Part shown: piece after piece, positions 33,739 to 46,100 of the stretch | How positions within the stretch are numbered: position 1 is the stretch's first letter | Layout: each line of letters opens with the position of its first letter | Source: Rotaria socialis | Lineage: Eukaryota; Rotifera; Eurotatoria; Philodinida; Philodinidae | DNA length: 64,000 nucleotides | NCBI GenBank assembly: GCA_905331475.1 | Contig: CAJNYU010000059.1 | Span: 182,586 to 246,585 of the forward strand | Direction of reading: 5' to 3' | The notes under the pieces: model-generated | What the model saw: only the letters and a program-made list of their open reading frames with translations | Database searches by the model: none | What the model was told of the DNA's origin: nothing | Translations under genes and position numbers: made by a program

Positions 33739-34302
33739 TTAAATTAGAAAAGAGGAAGATTTATATACTTCTTCATTTGGATTTACTTTTCCATTTGACC
33801 ATGATCCGTAAGTAAATACATGTTGCAGTTCTTCTTCATTTAATATTTGTTTTGTTGGATGTTCTCGTTGATGTAAAGAAACTAGGTTTTCAATTAAACC
33901 ATTTTGTTTCATTGCGATCGTCTTTTGCGTTTGTGCAAATTCAGAAAATTGATGCACTGCAACATGCAACACTGTTTAGTTAAAAAGAAAAAAGCAACAA
34001 AAATTTCAATTAGATAAGATACTAAATGCGGCAAATGGTGCATAATTTGGTCCAAACATAGTTGACATACAGTCCAGACAACCATGAGGATCAGTTGTTA
34101 TATGATTAGAATGTAAATGTTGATTTATAAGTTGATCTTGAACTTGATTATTTTCAGATACCGCCATATTCGACACAGATGAATGATGTTGTGGAAAATT
34201 CATAGTTAGTGCTATAGCCTTTCCGGATTCTAAAGGAAATCTATAACTATCATGGTTCTCGCCGGCAATAGTTTTAAACGTAGAATTAATTGCATTCTGC
34301 AT
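33739..34302 (-). CDS. Unknown protein, two exons
   Basis: Exons 34023-34302 and 33739-33971 join across a 51-nt intron (donor GTATCT, acceptor AAACAG) to give 170 residues. The ATG at 34302 is the first after an in-frame stop. The product has no clear signal peptide or membrane helix. It is polar, His/Gln/Asn-rich in the middle (VQDQLINQHLHSNHI), then has a Cys/Pro/aromatic patch (HGCLDCMSTMFGPNYAPF) and a helical segment (VHQFSEFAQTQKTIAMKQ). I recognise no family. A donor-like GTATATA near the 3' end could splice to further exons downstream, so the C-terminus is uncertain. Confidence 0.5.
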
Positions 34303-34901
34303 GAATGAAATCTATCTGATGTAAAAGCGCGCTTATAACTTTTCTATTTACCTTTCATCTTGTCATACTCATGAAGTATGCCGAAACTATAATCTTGAAT
34401 AGTAAATAACTTTCAATTAGATAGAGTGATTGAATGATTATATCTATATTAATGAGTTTTTGTCTAGCACAGTTACAATTTTTAAATAAAAATAATGAGC
34501 TCAACGAAGAGACTGTATCTGAAAGCTATAGTTCAATCGAAAAGTTAAAAATATTCGAATCAAGATCACAATACATGTTAGCAACGTCGAATTTCCTAAA
34601 AGAAAATTCTAGTTCAATTTAGAATTTGGAAACATTTTTGTCAATCTCTTCCATAGTTCCATCAATATTCGTACACTCTATTTTAAATTCAAGATTACAC
34701 TTTTAAAATAAAATTTCAATTTTACATATTATATAACATAATGTAATTAGAGCAACATACATGGCGCAATATCACTTTATGAAATAAAAATGCAACAACA
34801 ACAACAACTATATAGCGTGGATATCACACCATAATTGTCATGAGAATACATGGCATCAGATTGATATTTAAACATACGGGAAAAATAACAAAAATCTACA
34901 G
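34303..34901. other. Intergenic, no gene seen
   Basis: AT-rich spacer of 0.6 kb. A short plus-strand ORF at 34434-34622 has no supporting features. Confidence 0.4.
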
Positions 34902-36175
34902 TCAATTTTTTAAATTAGGCGAATAATAATCGTAGTATGAAACAAGTAAGCCATGGGCTGGACTTGATACGTGATCTGTCGTTGTCTCACTAGTCGAATC
35001 AGGCGATGGGAAAGGTTTCCATTCGTTTGGTGGCTTTGATAATATTGTTGAATCTTGAAAATATGTATTTATCAAGTGAGCTTGTTCAGTTAATAAAGAT
35101 GCATCGGGAGTCATCAATACTGTTTCATTTTGTTTATTATTTGTTAAAACATCACAATTATTCTTAACTAATTTTGACGTTGAACATTCGTGTGAGAAGG
35201 TTGAATGTTTTATTGAAATGTTATTTGGACGTGATACTTTCCGTGTTACGAGACTTTGCTCTGGAGATGACTGTAATAATAGCTTTGTCATAGTCGATGA
35301 TGATGACGACGGCAACGATGAAGATGACGACGACGACGACGATGATAATGATGATGAAAAACTTGTTTTGGGTCGGGATGCACTGATCGAATCGAAGTTA
35401 AAACACGTCGGCCGTAACAAACCGGTAGTTCGCTGTTCGATGGAAGTATCTGCATTACTAGAAGTTTCCAATGGCACAAAATAACGGCGCTCACTCATAG
35501 GTGGTTCGAGCGTACAACATTTGACTATTGGACGAATGGTATTCATTGTTGGTTTTGGTGTCAATGATATGGTACGTTCATATTCAGATAGTTGACCTAA
35601 AAAATTGAAATTTGGTGAGATTTTCGGTCGACATTGTTTCACATATTGGTAAGCTTCATCAGCAGTCAAACATAAATCACGCATGACATATGCAATTGCA
35701 AGAGCCGGTGAACGACTTATGCCAGCTAAACAATGTATAAAAACGCGCCCATTATTATCGCGAGCTTTTTCTACAAAAGAAACAATAAATATACGGGAAT
35801 TCAAATTTTTATTAATAAAAAAAAAATGTATTTACCAATAAATTTATAAACTTTATCAAAATAAGGTAGTAATTGCGCATTGTGACAATCATTAATCGGT
35901 ATTCGTAAAAAATGTTCATCATCGTTTTCATTAAGAAACGAAGCTCTTTCTCCGGTTTTACTCACATTAATTACATGTGTTATCTGATTATTCTAAGTAT
36001 TAAAGCGATATTTGAATGCAATAGCAAACCAAATGAATAAACTTACTCGCATTGTCTCTACTGAAAGTGCATCATCCTGACAACCCAAGTAGAGAAATGG
36101 TAAGATTTGTGATGGTCCACTATTAGAACATGGTGATGTTGAAAGATATTGTTCATTCGATAAGATTTTTGACAT
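34902..36175 (-). CDS. Dual-specificity protein phosphatase (MKP-like, no rhodanese domain)
   Basis: Exons 36047-36175, 35836-35992 and 34902-35770 give 384 residues. The catalytic domain occupies about residues 20-165. It starts with QILPFLYLGCQDDAL, has the general acid D78 (PINDCH) and the signature HCLAGISRSPALAIAYVM with nucleophile C109 and R115, and ends with ISPNFNFLGQL, a stretch typical of the DUSP8/16/10 branch of MAP kinase phosphatases. It should remove phosphate from Ser/Thr and Tyr of MAP kinases or relatives. The N-terminal rhodanese/CH2 domain of classical MKPs is missing; only ~20 residues precede the catalytic fold. The C-terminal ~200 residues are low-complexity and Ser-rich, including runs of Ser encoded by repeated TCn codons (35290-35360). 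Start: ATG at 36175. Confidence 0.9.
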
Positions 36176-38218
36176 ATTAGTTTTAGTATTGACAAATATC
36201 GTTTGCAAGTGAGTAAGTGCAAACTTTGATCAAAATATATTTTATGATTCATGTCAGGTGAATGAAAAACTTCTTTTAAGAGACTGTGCTCTACTCTTTC
36301 TTATTCGCAATTGATGAATCATTTATACGAATGTTTTGGCATGATTCATTAATGAAGACAGCTTCGTTTTAGCTAGTCTATTTTTTTTTCTTGTTCCTTC
36401 TGTTGTTTTTTTTGTCGAAATTTTATTTTTGTTCTCTCTTGTTTTGTAGTTTAGTTTTTGATAGACAATTAAAAACGATTCCGATTCGGAAGAAGAAATT
36501 GAAGCGCAGAATGTTTCAAGATTTTTACAGAACGATAGAGATAAAGGACCAGTCGCAAACGAAATGTCATTGTAATTGCGAAGCAGAGCTCGACACCAGT
36601 TCGAAACTCTGCGAAACATGGTAAACAAGCCCATTAGCACTTGCATGAAAAACATATAGAATAAGATAATATGTAAGTGCCGTATGTCGTACAAAAAAAT
36701 GTCGATGCACCGTAATTATGTATTCACAGAAACAAAATTCAAAAGAATATTTTTTATAATTAATGATTCATTCAATGGAACTCGATAGCAAGCATTTCCA
36801 GAGATTTTGGAAGCGTTGAGTGTGCCAGAGAGTAACTGATTTCACTAGACATATTAATGGTTATCATTAGGAACTATTATTCATTTCTGGTCGAAACGAA
36901 TAAAGAATAAAAGAATGACTCATCATTATTATCATCATTTGTGCACGTTTCGATTTTCTGAAAAATTCCTCTTCTCTTTCTTACATTCCTTTATGATAAC
37001 TAACAAATATGCAGCCTCAATAATAACACCGATACAAAAGTGATCTGCATTCTCTCTCTGTTAGCGTGACAAAACTACTTAGAATTATGTTGAGATTATC
37101 TTGTTGCTTTGGGATTGATTTAAGAAATATTCCAGTTTTGTAAAAGTGAAGAAGTATAGAATTCACAAATCTCAGGTTGGCTAGTTTTTAATCTTCAATT
37201 AAATCCTATCCGAAAGAAAGAAATCGTCCGGACGAGTGCTTTCGAACAATAAAAGTACTACGCATGAACACTATACTATCCCTGTGCGCGGAAATTGCTG
37301 AACTCATCTAATGAATTCTTTTCATTTTGGTAGCATCCATCGAAGTCAAAATATCATATTTAAAGTATTATTCTCTTAAGAACGAAAATTAAAGTAGCCA
37401 AAATGATAGTTTACGTTTCGAAAATCTGATTGCATAGTGAGGTTAAAATCTACTGACTATCAATGATATGAATTAGTGATTACATTCAGTTGCGTGCATG
37501 TATTAGGTATTGAATAGAAACTTGCTAAGAAATCGAGATATCCCAAAATATAATAGATAAGTTCAACAGGCAAGATAAAAAAAGCTATGAAGGAATTTAT
37601 CAGATATCAACGTTACTTCTTTTCAAACAGTATACTTTGTTTAAATGAATATTTATTGACGTACGTTTTTTCTTTATCTTTCTGCGTATTCAAACTGGCG
37701 CCCTCAGTCGTCATCATGATTATGCATTCATTTTCTAGCTTGCGCACAGAAGCAAACATTTCAAAGTCAGCAACATATGTATATGATGACTACGATTTAA
37801 TAGGATGGTTTGTTGTCTTAACGGCAGATTCAGCGGGTTAGGTACTGGATGCCTATCGTTACGACTCTGAAAGATTTCCCCAGGTTTTTCACAGCAGAAA
37901 AGACTTGAAGATGAACTAATAATATCTCTAATGATTCTTAAAACACGTTTTATGGCTACGAATCTAAAGATTTTTCATTAATACATGGCTGACTTTTAAA
38001 ATAGTTTCACTTAAATAAAAATATGATGATTTAGAATTACTGTGCACCTATTTTGTCATCTTAATTCTACTAAAAACTTCTCTTCAGAAGTAATCGAAAT
38101 TATTTTTGCTTTCAATCATCATCCAGGAAAGAGAATATCTTCAATTTATTTTCTAAAATAATCATTAGAAAAAGACGCTTTTCATGAATTACACGTAACA
38201 ACATGACAAATAAGAGTT
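36176..38218. other. 2.0-kb intergenic region without a recognised gene
   Basis: AT-rich. ORFs at 36323-36694 (both strands) and 37587-37841 lack domains and splice support. It contains the DUSP promoter and the LAMTOR4 3' flank. Confidence 0.45.
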
Positions 38219-38562
38219 TCAAGCAATCGCCGATGATTCTTGCCGACGCTTAGCTGCATAAATTCGATGATTTGCAGAAGAGATACAATAAACATATTGA
38301 TCGTCAGAAACTAAAAATTATTTAAAATGAAATTCAAAACGTTGAATGCTTGTGTCTAACCTGTAAATCTTTTAAATGCCATATGTTTTGTTGGATGAAC
38401 ACTGATTCTTGCTGCACATAAGACCATTTTATAAATTAAATTTGCAGCATTTTCATTATTTTGTAAGTCACCATGACTATGCTCAATCGAGCCATCGTCA
38501 CTCATAATTAAATATCCAACACAATCGGGAACACTATCAAAAACTTTGGCTAATGCAGTCAT
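38219..38562 (-). CDS. LAMTOR4: Ragulator complex protein LAMTOR4
   Basis: Exons 38361-38562 and 38219-38310 join across a 50-nt intron (donor GTTAGA, acceptor TTTTAG) to give 97 residues, close to the ~99 I recall for human. LAMTOR4 is a roadblock/longin-fold subunit of Ragulator, which anchors Rag GTPases and mTORC1 on lysosomes. The sequence follows the family from end to end: a short N-terminal helix (ALAKVFDSVPDCVGYLIMS), SHGDLQNNENAANLIYKMV, PFKRL-like MAFKRFTVS, and the last strands DQYVYCISSANHRIYAAKRR. Assignment rests on this overall pattern and length. Start: the ATG at 38562, giving MTALAKV. Confidence 0.88.
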
Positions 38563-39977
38563 CTGAAATTCAAGAGAGAAACATAGTCATCGTTCTTATT
38601 TATACCATAGAGTTTTGTAGTAGTAGTTGAAATACGAACACCAAACTCAATTAAATCTTCTATTTACTATTGATATCTACGTTACTATGATTATTATTAT
38701 TATTAACTAATAATTTACTTATATGATATATTCGTCGTTTTATCTAGGAAATAGCAAGAGTATAGAAATTCATTCGAATGATTTTCATTATTTACAAAAG
38801 AATTTGCTAAATCTCACTTAAATTAAAATAGTAGTTCTACTGGATTGAAAAATAAGGAATAGTAATACAACTTTTAATCTTGTCATTTTCATTTTTTTCC
38901 TTCACGCATCAAACCTGAAAATGGTTGTGATTTTTTTAAGAGTCTTGCTCTACGATTACGTCTATTTGCAAATCTACTAAGTCTTTTAGTGGTATTTCTA
39001 GTTTAGCTTGGATCAATATTTCAAAAGAACAAAAATAACATTCTTCATAAATATATAAATCAAGTTGATTATTGTATCTATTTGTATATACAGAAAAAAA
39101 TATTTGAATGAATATCTCTACCATATATCGTTAGTAATCACATTTCGATATATGAAAAAACTGCGAGTAAGTCAGATTTAATACCGCATATTCACATATC
39201 TATACATATCAACACTTAAAAAGTACAAAAAAAATCTATAATACAATTCTTTATCCTATTTTAGAAGACGAGCATATTTTGTTAAATAACGGTCTTCTTG
39301 TCAGTGGTACTCATATCCTCATAAGGAAGATATCCACGGCGGAAAAAATCGACGGTCTGTGTGCTAACTATAGATTACAGCAACACGATAAGAGATCTGC
39401 GCAATATAAATCAGACTTTGATCCAGAACCTAACGTATATAAATATTCATGTCTCTCGTTCTCACACGATCAGAATCGTATCGAAAGTAGCGAGATCTAG
39501 AAAGCATATCTTGCAACCAATTTTCTAGAACAGTAACTATGTATACAGATTAGATAAGAATAAATTTGCATAAAACTTTTTCTGAAATGTGACTTGAATT
39601 AGTATTCTGTATTTGGTCAATAAATTCGCTTAAATCAGAAAGAAAAACGAAGATCATTTGAATTCTCGAATATTTTATTTGTAAGATGTTTTTCTTTTTC
39701 TTTTCGATTTGATCATGGATTAAAAAACTAGATTACTCCGACTTTCTTTTTTCAGATCTAATTCACCTTATAGTATGACAAAAAAAAAAAAGATTTAATT
39801 TTGCGTTAGTTTCTGCATTCAAAATTCCGTAGATAATATCTTATGTTTCTTTTTTTTCTGTCATATTCGACAAATCCTCTGATAAAACGAAAATTTTGTG
39901 TTGACTTTTTAACTAAAACAAAAACCGGCACGTTTTGCAAACGACAAGTCACAACAAAGAATAACGATGAAGTCTAT
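38563..39977. other. Intergenic, no gene seen
   Basis: 1.4 kb between the LAMTOR4 start and the 3' end of HARS on the same strand. AT-rich with poly-A/T tracts. The ORFs at 38936-39124 and 39279-39500 are not supported. Confidence 0.45.
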
Positions 39978-42557
39978 TTAGTTGCTGATAGTTTTTGAAG
40001 AGGATTCTTGTAATTGTTGTCGAACTTTGTTAAGATAAACTCGTAGTTGTTCAGTTAATTGATCACGTGGAATTTGAAACTAAATTATTAAAGAAAAACA
40101 AATTCAGTTTATTTTCTTAAAGTTTAAAATAGTAAAAATTATCTCACTTCTTCTCGTGTATTTACAACACGAATTTTTACTGTACCAGCTTCTAATTCAG
40201 AACTACCAACAATAACACAAAGTTCAACTTGATTTTTTTCACAATATTGTAATTGATCAAGTATTTTTGGATTACGTTTCAATGCCATTTCCACCTAAAA
40301 AGAATAAAACAAATAAAGAAACTCTTTTGTTGTATTCGTAAAATTCAAACCTTAAAACCGTTTGCCCACAAATAACCACACAGCTTCATACGTTCTTCAA
40401 TTAAATTCTTTTGAGCTGATGCAACATAAATTTCGGTTTCAACAGTTTTTGTTTGAATTTTTGATTTGGCCATTTGATGTTCTTTAATTGCAAATATTCT
40501 TTCGACACCAATACTTGCACCAATACAGGGCACACGTCGTTGTCTTGGATCAATTTTGTGAACAAGCTCATCATATCTTCCACCACCAGCTACACTTCCA
40601 ACAGCAACTTGATCTTCACCTAACTGTGGATCATACTGATAGTTGGTCAGAACAGCTTCGAAGATAACCCCTGTATAATAATCTAAACCACGAGCTAATT
40701 TTAAATCGAATGTTATCTAAAATGTTTTGAATTGAAAATTAATTTTTAAATTAATTCTTTTTATTTTTCTTTACCTTATCCATAACATCATATAATGATA
40801 AATAACGAAAAAGTGTTTCAAGGTCATTCAATGCACCAGTGGCTATTTTTTGAGACATCAATTGAGCATCAGTTCGAAGTTTATTTATTAAATCAGCATT
40901 TCCTTTTAAATGAATTTATTATTCAAAACGCACTACAAGTCATTAATATCTATTACATACCATGCATTTGAACATAACTCCAAATTTTATCGGCTATCTC
41001 TGGTGCTAAACCTTTTTCATTAATCATTTCATCTCGAACAACGGGCCATGGTGTCTAGAAAAGAGCAAATATTTCAATTTACGATGAAAAGTGCATGTAT
41101 AGATATATGTATTGTTTACTTTATCAAGTTTATCAACTGCTGAGCTTATTGGACGAAAGTGTGAATCCGGAACACCACACACAGCAAAGACAGCATCAAG
41201 CAATTTACGATGATTAACCTGTAGATAATAATAATAAAAAAAGAATTTTTATACTTACCAATGAAAAATAAATTTCCCTAAGATGAAAATCTAGTTGATA
41301 GAGATTTTTTTAAATCTTGAGAAAATGTTTGTTTTTTACAATAGAATTTATGATTACTATTGATGCTCTAATGAAAATATAATAACTTCATGGTTAAAGT
41401 TTTCAAATCGACAGAAAAGAAAAAGCAAATGAGGGCGTTGGTGTGACTATGTCTATGGGTGGGCGTGAGCATGACCTTGTTTCAACGCCTACTCACTGGT
41501 GTTACTTGTATAACAAAATAAAAGAGAACCAAAAATTATAAAGCTAAGCTTCTCCTTGCCAATGCTTTCTCCTAAAATATATCAAAATGTAAGAAAAGCC
41601 CTGATAGTATCCTTGTCTCTATAATAGATACGAACTATTTTATTAGTTTTGTTTTTCAATAAGAAGCTACTTACAAAGATTTTATATTGTCCCAAATCAA
41701 GTTTATCAAGAATTTCGACAACAATTTTAATACATTCTGCATCAGCTACCATGACATCAAAATCACCAGCTATATCAAAATCGCATTGATAAAATTCTCT
41801 ATAACGACCTCGTGTCATTTTTGGATTGTCACGTCTATAAACTTTGCCTATGTGATATCGTTTCATGCTAGAAATTCCATTTTCGGCAAGATAACGTGCA
41901 AATGGAACAGTTAAATCATAACGTAATGCTAATTGTTCTGCACCACCTTGATCTTTTAATTCATAAATAAGTTTCGAATCTTCACCATATTTCTCCGTTA
42001 GAAGTGACTAAAGATAGATAAAAATCTGTTTCACTTTTAGGAAAAAGAAATTTAATTTCATACGGTAAGCTCCATAACAGGAGTATCAATTGTTTCGGCG
42101 CCATGCTGTTTAAAAATATCAGTAATTATTCGAAATACTTCCTCACGAACTTTCATTTGGCCAGGATGATAATCACGTGTGCCCTAAATCACACATTTCT
42201 ATTTCATATTTCTTTTTGTATTAATAATTCAAAAATTTACTCGAGGACATTTAAGAAGTTTATCACCACCCGTAGTTTTTTCTTCTCCATTCACCGCTAG
42301 GTGATGAGCAGCAAGTTCTTGTTTCAAACTTACTAATTTAGCGACAGCTTCCTTGATCTTTTCAAAAATCTCACAGAGATTAGAGTTCATTAGAAAAAAA
42401 AGTGGCAGACCTGTTCCGCTGGAACTTTTTCGGCTTTGAGCTTTCTTACAAGATCTCCTTGTATTTTAATTAAATCATTTAGATCATTTTCAGTTATCGA
42501 TAAACCAGTTGATATTGCTGATTCTAAATTCGTTGTAGAAACTGAGTTTGTTGCCAT
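39978..42557 (-). CDS. HARS1: Histidine--tRNA ligase, cytosolic type with WHEP domain
   Basis: Ten exons, all in frame (550 residues): 42411-42557, 42241-42357, 42064-42183, 41675-42007, 41120-41218, 40961-41054, 40775-40902, 40351-40716, 40148-40294, 39978-40079. The enzyme charges tRNA(His) with histidine. An N-terminal WHEP helix-turn-helix ([31 protein letters not shown]) precedes the class II core. Visible motifs are [10 protein letters not shown], motif 1 (DTPVMEL), [12 protein letters not shown], motif 2 ([17 protein letters not shown]), the histidine-specific [12 protein letters not shown] and [10 protein letters not shown], and motif 3 ([12 protein letters not shown]). The anticodon-binding domain ([17 protein letters not shown] ...VVNTREE) ends the protein. 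The second exon boundary (AG before ATCAAG) was chosen because it matches the family length. Upstream sequence stays open, so a leader exon supplying a mitochondrial form is possible. Confidence 0.96.
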
Positions 42558-43183
42558 TGCTTTTGATATAACTATTGTCTGCAAAAATATGTGATATATA
42601 TATATATATATATATAGATGGATAGATGATGTTAAGAAATGAAATACATCTGATGCAATCGAACAACATAACAATGATACAATATATGTATAGATTAATG
42701 TAGCATGAAGAAATTTTCTGCGAAAAAAAATTTACAATATATTTAAATTAAAAAGGATTAAAAATTCTTTTTTTGAAAGTTTTCCAAAAGTTTTTTTAGT
42801 GGGGTCTCTGTGTGTATGTGAATGGTTGTTAATGGCCAATCCGTATCAATCTTTGGGTGACGCGTGTACATATGGCGATTGTAAGAACGAACGAAATCGC
42901 GCGTCGCCGAGTATCGATCAAAAGTAGAGAAACGTAATGCCAGATTCTTGTTATGCTTGATTGATTCATTGATCATTTATTTTATTTATCAATATTTATT
43001 CAATGTATGTATATTTTTAGAGTATCTTATTCTTCGTTTCTTTGGTTGGTCATAGAAACACTCCAATTACCCTTGTCTGCATACCTTACACGTCGTTAAT
43101 ATTTTTTCTGTTCTGAATGTGTCTCATCAATCTTGTCGTAGTTGAGGCATTTTTCTTATTAATCAGCATTATTGTTTTATTCA
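42558..43183. promoter_or_regulatory. Divergent promoter region, HARS (-) / golgin-like gene (+)
   Basis: 626 bases separate the two start codons on opposite strands. A (TA)n run lies at about 42594-42616. The part around 42820-42920 is richer in CpG than its surroundings and is the best candidate for the transcription start region. A minus-strand Arg-rich frame at 42758-42976 may be part of a HARS leader exon but is not certain. Confidence 0.4.
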
Positions 43184-46100
43184 ATGTTGAAACCAGAGCG
43201 AGTAACATTTTCTGCTGATGATGATAATTTCTATCAGCTTGCAAATAGTGATCAATTAAATTCTGTTCTTAACGATTCCCTCGTTCATTATTCGACTGAT
43301 TTTAAAAAAACAGATCAGCCAGTATCAAGATCACTTAATCATTCGAATTCTTTAGACCAGCTTCCATCTACAGTAATGTCTAGTCAGGAACAACAACATC
43401 CTCATCAACCACCACCACCACAACAACAACAACAACAACAACAAATTGAGCATGAACCATTAACAGCATCGCCTATAATCTCCGAAGAAATCCCGATTCT
43501 AAATGAAACTAATTTACGTCAATTTGATGCATTAAAATTACAACAATTAGCTGTTGGTTCACCTGAAAATCTATCAAATATAAATGAACAAGATACTAAA
43601 ACGAGTCCAGCTCATTCAATATCGTATGCTGATATACAAAAAGAAGTGGACCGCGTAAGACAAATGAAATATGGTCGAACATATTCATCACCAACATCAT
43701 CACTTTGTTCACGATTAACAATAAATCCATTCAATGGATCAAATAATAATATTGATTTATCATCAATAACACAATCGGTTCATTTTACTGAACAACTTAA
43801 TAAAATAAGTCATCTTCCATTTTCATCAACATTTATAACATCAATACCCGAATCAGTTGTACCAGCATCCTCATCATCAACAGATGGTAATCATTTTATA
43901 CCAATTCCTCACATTGAATCACCTTCGTTAGAAGACCGAGAAGTATTTGAAACATTTCATACCAAACAAACATCTATACCCGGTATAGCTATTCGTCAAT
44001 CAGTTAATTCATTAAATCGTAATATATCAACATCGGAAACAGATTTAATTGCATCATTAGATCGTAGTGCAAGTAAACAAGGTATAGATAATCAATCTGA
44101 ACATGGCACAACCTATAGTGGTGTATCAGACGATGTGATATTTCTGGAATGGGATAAAGAACGCAATTTGTTTCAAGATTATATTAATTCATTACGTACA
44201 GAAATTCGGGTGCTTCTACAAGAACGTTCAGAATATCAAAAAAATATTGAAACAATAAATAATAATTTAAGTCAACATAAACATATAAATTTAACACAAT
44301 TAAATACTGATCAAACAAAATTAGATCTGCTGAAAAAATCTTTAGAAGAGAAAAATCTCGTTCTGGAACAGTTACAAAAAGAATATGAAACAGTCAAAGA
44401 AAAAAATGCCAATTTAGCAAGAAAAATATCGGTTTTACGTTGCGATGCAAAATCTCAATCGGGTGTAATTGACGAATTAAAACAAAAAATAACTGAATTA
44501 ACGGTTGATCTACAAAATCATATTATTGTTAAACGTCGTTTAGAAATTTCAATGATGAATCTAGAAAATGATTGTAAAATAATTGATGCAGAAAGAATAC
44601 GTTTATCTAATGATGTTAAAGATACGCAATTAAATAAACAAGACTTAGAAAAATTATTGCAACAAGCGAATGTACAAATTGCTGAACAAGGTAATTTTAT
44701 TTAAGAAACTATTTTTTCGGTAGTCCTTTCCAAAAATAAAACTGTGTATACGTGAACAAGAAAGTTAAAAAAATACAAAAACGTTCTTATTTTATAAATT
44801 TCAAGTACTTTTTTTCTGTGCTTCTTCGCGTTCAGATAGCACGCTCAGTTCTGGTAAAAGTAGCTTACCATGTCAGAACTAATCAATGAAAAGTACCAGA
44901 ATATATACGAATCGTGTTGTCATTGATCTTCATAACTTCATAAAAGATGAGTTTTCTTCATGAGCCAATTGTATCCTACCTACGTTTTCATCGAAGTTCA
45001 TCAATCTATCTAATACTATTATTTTTGATGCCAAGATAACAAAAAAGTCTAGCGTTAGTTTAAGACAGGAATTTTGTAGTATATTTAACGAATGAAGACT
45101 GAACTCTTGGAAAACTTTATTTTACAGTCGGATGTTATCATCTAAAAGCTTCGTCAGTAAACTGCTTGTTTTTGAGAGATACCATAGTTGTAAACATCTT
45201 TCTGACGATGTAAAAGATCGAAAAACATCTAAAGACCCTCGTTATTCAATTAGATGAATTCATCTTTTGGATTGAGTACGATCTTAGTTCAAATTGATTT
45301 AGTATTGATCTACTGAAAGAAATCAATAACAGAATGAAGATTAATATAAAAATGTTCTATTGTCTTACTTATCTAAACCGAATTGATCGATCAATGATTG
45401 TGTTTTTGCGACGGCTATTTCTGCAAGAATTCAAATACACAAAAACATCATCGAAAGCAATTGTACTCAGATCAGATTTTTCGCATGAAAACATATCTGA
45501 AATATTCAGAATCAAAACTGTTTCAATAAAGCAGAATTATTGTATGATCCAAATGGTCTAGTTGAGAAGTGTTAGAGTGAAAGATAAATGTGAGAGAAGT
45601 ATGTGTGTACGTACAACGTGTACGTTAACTTTATTTAACAAGAATGTTCTTAACTCTGTATTACATGAAATATATAGCGAGAACGACAAGAGAAGAGAAA
45701 AGACAAATGAAGATTAAAGAAGATGATTGAGGATGACATAGTTATATATAGAGGTGTCAGCCGTACGGCTGAGCCGCCGCAGCAGCCGATTTTTCAATAA
45801 TATGAGCCGCCACAGTCACCAAATTAGTAGTAATTTTAAGAATTTTGTGGGAGCCGCCGCTGCGAAAAAACAAGTTTAGCCGTTGCGCCGCTGCAAGAGA
45901 TAAAAATTTTTGATAGCGTTATTTGCCGCCGCTGACATTAATACATATGCGATCGAATCGAACATTTTTCTTTTAATTTTCGTCAGTGAATTCTTAACTG
46001 AGCCGCCGACGCCGCCGCTGTGAAAAAGATTTTAAGAATTTGTAGCAGCCGCCGCTGAAGGCATTACTCGCTCAAATAACGAGCCGCTGGAAATCTTCAA

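Noticed and set aside
35218-35484. Plus-strand ORF with poly-Asp
   Set aside because: It is the antisense of the Ser-rich tail of the phosphatase; TCn-rich coding DNA reads as Asp-rich on the other strand.
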